This document shows positions 59,384 to 64,000 of a DNA stretch of 64,000 nt, piece by piece. The DNA comes from Mixta gaviniae (GTDB lineage Bacteria; Pseudomonadota; Gammaproteobacteria; Enterobacterales; Enterobacteriaceae), in NCBI RefSeq assembly GCF_002953195.1, contig NZ_CP026377.1:2046001-2110000 (forward strand), in the 5' to 3' direction. Within the stretch, counting starts at the first letter, position 1; the number at the start of each line of letters is the position of its first letter. A model generated the notes under the pieces. That model saw nothing but the letters and a program-made list of their open reading frames with translations, was not told the origin of the DNA and made no database searches. A program made the translations under genes and the position numbers.

Positions 59384-60532
59384 CTAGTGCGGTACGCGCA
59401 GGCCGCCTTCCACGCCGCGGCTAAAGACCACCTGCCAGAGCTGAATATCGCGCGCGCGGAACGCGCCGGCGCAGGCGTTCAGGTAGTAGGTGAACATGCG
59501 TTTAAAGCGCTCGCCATATTTCTCTTCCAGCTGCGGCCAGGCCTGCAAAAAGCGGGCATGCCACGCCATCAGCGTTGTATCGTAATCGGCGCCGAAATTG
59601 TGCCAGTCTTCCATAATAAAGTGCGGTTCGCTGGCTTCGGCAATATGGCGCACCGACGGCAGGCAGCCGTTGGGGAAAATATATTTATCAATCCAGGGAT
59701 CGACATTCATATCGGTTTTTATCGCGCCGATGGTATGCAGCAGGAACAGGCCGTCAGGCTTGAGATTGCGGTCGACGACGTCGAAATAGGTAGCATAGTT
59801 TTTAGGGCCGACGTGTTCGAACATGCCGACAGAGACGATGCGGTCATACTGATCGTGCAGGTCGCGGTAATCCTGCAGCAAAATCGTGACGTCCAGCCCT
59901 TCGCAACGCTGCTGCGCCATTTTTTGCTGTTCGGCGGAGATGGTGACGCCATCCACCTTTGCGCCATAGTGACGCGCGGCGAACTCCGCCAGCCCGCCCC
60001 AGCCGCAGCCGATATCGAGCAGGCGCATACCCGGCTTCAGCTGCAGTTTTTCGCAAATCATTTTTAGCTTAGCCTGTTGCGCCTCTTCCAGCGTGCCGGC
60101 TGTTTTCCAGTAGCCGCAGGAATATTGCATAAAGGGATCAAGCATAAGCGAAAAAAGATCGTTGCCTAAATCGTAATGCTCTTTGCCCACCATCCAGGCG
60201 CGTTTTTTTGACTGCAGATTGGTCAGCCGGGCGGCGGCGATGCGTAAAGTGTCTTTGAAATGGTGAGGGAGTTGTTGATCCAGTTTGTGCTTCAGCACGC
60301 GATGAAAAAACATATCAAGCCGTTCGCATTCCCACCAGCCATCCATGTAACTCTCGCCCAGACCGAGGGATCCCTCCTGTAAGACGCGTTTAAAAAAGTC
60401 AGGGTTTTTCACCTGAATATCCCAGGGGCGATGACCATTGACTTCGATATCGGCCATTTCCAACATCTCATGGGCGATACGATACCAATGGTTTTCCTCC
60501 AGGTTCACTTCTTCTATGCACGATGAACTCAT
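59384..60532 (-). CDS. cfa: Cyclopropane-fatty-acyl-phospholipid synthase
   Basis: The 382-residue SAM-dependent methyltransferase equals E. coli Cfa in length. It begins MSSSCIEEVNLEENHWYRIA. It has an N-terminal lipid-binding domain (1-150) and a Rossmann-fold domain with the SAM motif VLDIGCGWGG-like LLDIGCGWGGLAEFAARHYG. Active-site stretches are EHYDLGNDLFSLMLDPFMQYSCGYW and GMFEHVGPKNYATYF. It converts membrane unsaturated acyl chains to cyclopropanes on entry to stationary phase. Confidence 0.98.
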   Translation of the reverse strand: MSSSCIEEVNLEENHWYRIAHEMLEMADIEVNGHRPWDIQVKNPDFFKRVLQEGSLGLGESYMDGWWECERLDMFFHRVLKHKLDQQLPHHFKDTLRIAAARLTNLQSKKRAWMVGKEHYDLGNDLFSLMLDPFMQYSCGYWKTAGTLEEAQQAKLKMICEKLQLKPGMRLLDIGCGWGGLAEFAARHYGAKVDGVTISAEQQKMAQQRCEGLDVTILLQDYRDLHDQYDRIVSVGMFEHVGPKNYATYFDVVDRNLKPDGLFLLHTIGAIKTDMNVDPWIDKYIFPNGCLPSVRHIAEASEPHFIMEDWHNFGADYDTTLMAWHARFLQAWPQLEEKYGERFKRMFTYYLNACAGAFRARDIQLWQVVFSRGVEGGLRVPH

Positions 60533-60833
60533 AGCTTCTCCATCACCTGTGTGATACGAACCTGAGAAACAGAATAGTCAATTTCTACAGGGTTGTGAGA
60601 AATCTCACGGAAAACCGTGTGCCAGATAGCCGACGTTGAGCAGAGGATTGAAACTGAATGAACAGACCGGTCAGACAGCCGCACGTAAGCGGAGCGGCCG
60701 ACCGGAAAAAACGCACTGGTTATTATAAGTGACTGCCTGGCAAGGAGTATATGCTCCCGCCAGGGAATATACAACGGCTAACAGTTAGTGTGCTAACCAA
60801 TAGCTGTCATCGGCGATGCGGCAGGTATTGCGA
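60533..60833 (-). promoter_or_regulatory. cfa leader and punC-cfa spacer
   Basis: About 300 bases with no gene I can support. In E. coli cfa has a distal and a proximal (sigma-S) promoter and a long leader that is the target of small RNAs such as RydC. A comparable long leader could exist here, but I cannot place the promoters. An inverted repeat (CTGGCAAGGAGT...GCTCCCGCCAGG, about 60746-60770) and a punC-side GTTAGTGTGCTAAC (60783-60796) are visible. Confidence 0.35.
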
Positions 60834-62018
60834 TTATGCCGCGTTCTGTGACTCCGTCGCTGGCGCGTGTCGCGTCAGCTGCAGCAGATAGCCAACTGCG
60901 GCCAGCAGCACGGTAAACAGCATAACCGAGCTGGTGGTCAGCAGCGGGTGCGTCAGCCAGCCGGAGACCGCCAGGCTGGCAAAAAAGCAGAGGCCCAGCT
61001 GCAGGCAGTTCTGCAACGCGGCGGCCTTGCCGGTATCCTGCGGGAACGGCAGCAGCGCATTCGCCACCACGATAGGGTAGATTGCCCCGTTCGCCAGCGC
61101 CATGCCGCAGAAGGGCACCAGCAAGCCCCACAAGGTCGCGTTGCCGCTCATCGCCACCATAAACAACGCCACGACACTAACCGCATAGAACATCAGCAGC
61201 GCCGGCAGCAGCGTTCTGCCGTTGCGGCGCTGAAGCGCCGCGCGGCAGCCGAATCCGCCGATCAGAAAGGCGATGGTCTGCGGCACATAGCTCAGGCCGA
61301 TATCCGCCGGGCTTAAACCGAGATCGTGCAGAATAAAAGGCGACCCGGTCAGCCAGGCGAAAAAGCTGGCGGAGCAGGCGGCATAGATCAATACGTTTCC
61401 GCTGTAGACGCGCGAGGCCAGCATCTGGAAAAAGCCGGCGCGCGGACGCGTCTCGTGCGTGGCCGCCGGTGCCTTTTTCAGCCGCGCGGTGGCAAACAGC
61501 AGCGGCAGGGTGACCAGCAGCAGCGCAAGGAAAATAGAACGCCAGGAGAAATGGCTCAGCAGCCAGGCGCCCAGCAGCGGCGCCAGCGCCGGGGAGAGCG
61601 CCACCAGCGGCATAATGGTGGCGAACACGCGGTTCGCCTGCGCGCCGCGATAGCGATCGACCACCAGCGCCTGCCAGCTTACCGCGGCGGAGCAGACGCC
61701 GACCGCCTGAATAAAGCGCAGCGTCAGCATCTGCCAGGTCTCATTCGCCCACAGCATACCGGCGCAGCCGATCGCAAACAGCGTCAGGCCGAGCAGCAGC
61801 ACCGGCTTGCGGCCGAAGCGATCGGAGAGCGGGCCCCACATCAGCTGGGCGCAGGCGAAGCCGCCAAGGAATACCGTCAGGCTGGCACTGATGACGCCGG
61901 CGGAGGTGTGAAAGCTCTCCTGCATGGCGGTAAAGGCCGGCAGGTACATATCGGTGGCGAGAAAGCCCAGCGTACTGAGCAGCGCCAGATAAAGCATAAA
62001 TCCTTTTGAACCAGACAT
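60834..62018 (-). CDS. punC: Purine nucleoside exporter/transporter PunC (YdhC, MFS)
   Basis: The 394-residue MFS protein has twelve helices. The loop 2-3 motif is [14 protein letters not shown], and [14 protein letters not shown] is near the start, as in Bcr/CflA relatives. It is orthologous to E. coli YdhC, renamed PunC for purine nucleoside transport. It is divergent from its LysR regulator gene punR across 111 bases, an arrangement typical of LysR-controlled targets. The start follows GAGAAAGAG. Confidence 0.92.
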   Translation of the reverse strand: MSGSKGFMLYLALLSTLGFLATDMYLPAFTAMQESFHTSAGVISASLTVFLGGFACAQLMWGPLSDRFGRKPVLLLGLTLFAIGCAGMLWANETWQMLTLRFIQAVGVCSAAVSWQALVVDRYRGAQANRVFATIMPLVALSPALAPLLGAWLLSHFSWRSIFLALLLVTLPLLFATARLKKAPAATHETRPRAGFFQMLASRVYSGNVLIYAACSASFFAWLTGSPFILHDLGLSPADIGLSYVPQTIAFLIGGFGCRAALQRRNGRTLLPALLMFYAVSVVALFMVAMSGNATLWGLLVPFCGMALANGAIYPIVVANALLPFPQDTGKAAALQNCLQLGLCFFASLAVSGWLTHPLLTTSSVMLFTVLLAAVGYLLQLTRHAPATESQNAA

Positions 62019-62129
62019 CTCTTTCTCATTAATTAGCAGGTGAACAGACGGCGCGAGGGTAAAGGATGTTTTTCTGAATGTGAAACGCTAAAATTTGCCG
62101 GTTGATTTCAAAATTTTTGCAGGCAGAAA

Positions 62130-63116
62130 ATGTGGTCAGAACATGCGCTTGAAGTGATCGATGCCGTCGCCCGCACCGGCAGCTTCTCCGCCGCCGCCGC
62201 GGAGCTGCATCGCGTGCCGTCCGCCATCAGCTATACCGTGCGCCAGCTGGAGTCCTGGCTGGCGGTGCCGCTGTTCGAACGACGCTACCGCGATGTGGTG
62301 TTAACCGAGGCCGGCGAGCTTTTTATTCGCGAGGGCCGTGCTGTTATCAAAAAAATGCTCGCCACGCGCCGTCAGTGCCAGCAGGTGGCGAACGGCTGGC
62401 GCGGGCAGCTGAGCATCGCCGTCGATCGCATCGTCAAACCGCAGCGCACGCGTCAGCTGGTACTCGATTTCTATCGCCACTTTCCCGATATGGAGCTGTT
62501 GATCACCCCGGAGGTGTTTAACGGCGTCTGGGATGCGCTGGCGGACGGACGTGTTGATGTGGCGATCGGCGCCACCCAGGCGATCCCGGTCGGCGGCCGC
62601 TTCGCTTTTCGCGATATGGGGGCGCTGAACTGGCGTTGCGTGGTCAGCGCCCGTCATCCGCTCGCCGGGGCGGTCGATCGTCTGCAGGATGACGATATTC
62701 GCCCCTGGCCGTCGCTGGTGCTGGAGGATACCTCGCGCGCGCTGCCGCGCCGCACCACCTGGACACTGGATAACCAGCGGCGGCTGGTGGTGCCCGATTG
62801 GGAAAGCGCCTTTGACTGCCTGCGCGCCGGGCTCTGCGTCGGCATGGTGCCGGGGCAATTCGCTGCGCCGCTGCTGGCGAGCGGGGAGCTGAGCGAGCTG
62901 CCGCTGCCGGTGCCTTTCCCTGACAGCCACTGCTGCGTCAGCTGGTCGGAACAGAGCGGTTCGCCGGCGCTGAGCTGGTTACTGGATTATCTGGGCGATA
63001 CGGAGACGTTAAATCGGGAGTGGCTGCGGGAAGAGGCGCTGGCTCAGGAGAGGGGGGCTCCTGAGCAACATTGCAGCGGTGGCGACCGTGATGGTCGTCA
63101 CCGCCAGCAACATTAA
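62130..63116 (+). CDS. punR: LysR-type regulator PunR (YdhB)
   Basis: The 328-residue LysR protein begins [41 protein letters not shown], the winged helix-turn-helix domain (1-60). A dimerisation helix and a substrate-binding domain follow ([21 protein letters not shown]...[19 protein letters not shown]). It is orthologous to E. coli YdhB/PunR, activator of punC in response to purine nucleosides. The C-terminal tail is longer and more polar than in E. coli ([22 protein letters not shown]). Its TAA stop overlaps the stop of the convergent purR. Confidence 0.94.
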   Translation: MWSEHALEVIDAVARTGSFSAAAAELHRVPSAISYTVRQLESWLAVPLFERRYRDVVLTEAGELFIREGRAVIKKMLATRRQCQQVANGWRGQLSIAVDRIVKPQRTRQLVLDFYRHFPDMELLITPEVFNGVWDALADGRVDVAIGATQAIPVGGRFAFRDMGALNWRCVVSARHPLAGAVDRLQDDDIRPWPSLVLEDTSRALPRRTTWTLDNQRRLVVPDWESAFDCLRAGLCVGMVPGQFAAPLLASGELSELPLPVPFPDSHCCVSWSEQSGSPALSWLLDYLGDTETLNREWLREEALAQERGAPEQHCSGGDRDGRHRQQH

Positions 63117-64000
63117 CGGCGGTAGTCGCGGAACGGGCCGTCGGCCACCGAGCGGCGCTCGATCAGCGTCGGATGTACCTCAATGGTTTGCGACTCTTCG
63201 CGCTTGTTGATAATACGATCCAGCAGCATATCGAAGGCGGTTTCGCCCAACTGCTCTTTTGGCTGATGCACCGTGGTCAGCGCCGGCGTAAAGTAGCGGG
63301 CGTTGCGCACGTTATCGTAGCCGATCACCGAAATATCCTGCGGTACGCGCAGGCCCATCTCATCCGCTGCGCAAATGGCGCCCATCGCCATAATGTCGCC
63401 GCCGCAGAAGACGGCTGTCGGGCGCTGCTTTTGCGTCAGGATCTGCTGCATGGCACGGTAACCCGATTCCGGTTCGAAATCGCCCTGCACGATCCACTCT
63501 TCGCGCGCCGGAATATTCGCTTCGTTCAGCGCCTTCATAAAGCCGGCAAGGCGGCCGCCGCCGGTATTGCGCTCCATTTGGCCAGGGATCACGCCGATAT
63601 CGCGATGGCCGCGTTCGATCAGATAGCGGCCGGCAAGATAGCCGCCTTCAAAGGCGTTATCCAGCACGGTATCGGTGAAGTCGCCGCGCGACTCGCCCCA
63701 GTCCATCACCACCATAGGGATATTGCGGTTCTCCTCAAGCATTTTCAGCAGCGCTTCAGGGTATTCGGAACACATCACCAGCAGACCATCGACGCGCTTC
63801 TGCGCCATCATCGACAGGTAGGCCTGCTGCTTTTGCAAATCGTTGTGGGCGTTGCCCAGAATCAGGGTATAGCCGCGGGCGAAACAGCGCGTTTCTACCG
63901 CCTCGATAATCTCCGCAAAATAGGGCGCCTCGCTGGAGGTGGCCAGCAGGCCGATCGATTTGGTGTGATTCACCTTCAGGCTGCGCGCGACCGCGCTGGG
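63113..64000 (-). CDS. purR: Purine repressor PurR (5' end outside window)
   Basis: This holds the C-terminal 295 residues of a LacI-family repressor, entering at [28 protein letters not shown], the hinge helix at about residue 47 of E. coli PurR. The DNA-binding helix-turn-helix lies beyond the right edge. The GTG at 63971-63973 is an internal Val codon, not a start. The corepressor (hypoxanthine/guanine) domain is complete, with [65 protein letters not shown] and the end [13 protein letters not shown]. PurR represses purine synthesis genes. Confidence 0.97.
   Translation of the reverse strand, partial: PSAVARSLKVNHTKSIGLLATSSEAPYFAEIIEAVETRCFARGYTLILGNAHNDLQKQQAYLSMMAQKRVDGLLVMCSEYPEALLKMLEENRNIPMVVMDWGESRGDFTDTVLDNAFEGGYLAGRYLIERGHRDIGVIPGQMERNTGGGRLAGFMKALNEANIPAREEWIVQGDFEPESGYRAMQQILTQKQRPTAVFCGGDIMAMGAICAADEMGLRVPQDISVIGYDNVRNARYFTPALTTVHQPKEQLGETAFDMLLDRIINKREESQTIEVHPTLIERRSVADGPFRDYRR

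Noticed and set aside
63113..63973. purR as a complete 286-residue protein starting at the GTG near 63973
   Set aside because: The frame continues to the window edge with PurR hinge-helix residues. The GTG is an internal Val codon.

Overview
The window is chromosomal DNA from a gammaproteobacterium of the order Enterobacterales. Gene content and small regulatory details (infC with an ATT start, the pheM attenuator peptide, rprA, a 78-residue Lpp, a GAC tRNA-Val cluster) follow the E. coli map between about osmE/katE and purR. High GC, KduID and the pattern of gene loss and gain suggest an Erwiniaceae member (Pantoea, Mixta or Erwinia). Species is not resolved from the sequence alone.

Layout. 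1-9.3 kb: partial MFS pump, osmE, a small secreted protein, katE, tcyP, SOS gene ydjM, kduD-kduI, hxpB. 9.4-13.6 kb: yniB, yniA, ydiZ, a Fur-controlled orphan iron/siderophore binding protein in the place where E. coli has pfkB, and ydiY. 13.7-21.9 kb is an accessory block between ydiY and thrS. It holds a tightly overlapping four-gene operon (molybdenum formate dehydrogenase, DUF1641 protein, cytochrome bd subunits I and II), a stranded phage-type spanin pair, and several small unknown genes. 22.1-33.1 kb: translation and nucleoid operon thrS-infC-rpmI-rplT-pheM-pheS-pheT-ihfA, then a DUF2502 protein, btuC-btuE-btuD and nlpC. 33.5-46.5 kb: ydiV, selO, aroH, ppsR, ppsA, the RprA small RNA, ydiK, ydiJ, menI and a Fur-controlled unknown gene. 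46.9-52.5 kb: sufABCDSE. 52.6-56.9 kb: ldtE, lpp, pykF, a pyrimidine-rich degenerate repeat region and four tandem tRNA-Val genes. 57-64 kb: mdtK, ribE, cfa, punC, punR and the C-terminal part of purR.

How the genes fit together. Several units react to iron or Fe-S stress: the suf operon, the Fur-boxed binding protein at 11.4 kb and the Fur-boxed gene at 46.5 kb. PEP/pyruvate control is represented by ppsA and pykF, each with a Cra-like site, and by ppsR. Envelope and stationary-phase functions include osmE, katE, cfa, rprA, lpp and ldtE. kduID carries an exact match to the KdgR operator consensus, implying pectin or uronate catabolism. The most unusual element is the formate dehydrogenase-DUF1641-cytochrome bd operon. 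Its gene overlaps predict a co-assembled formate-to-oxygen electron route that is not part of the E. coli scheme at this locus.

No rRNA, CRISPR array, insertion sequence or integrase was seen.
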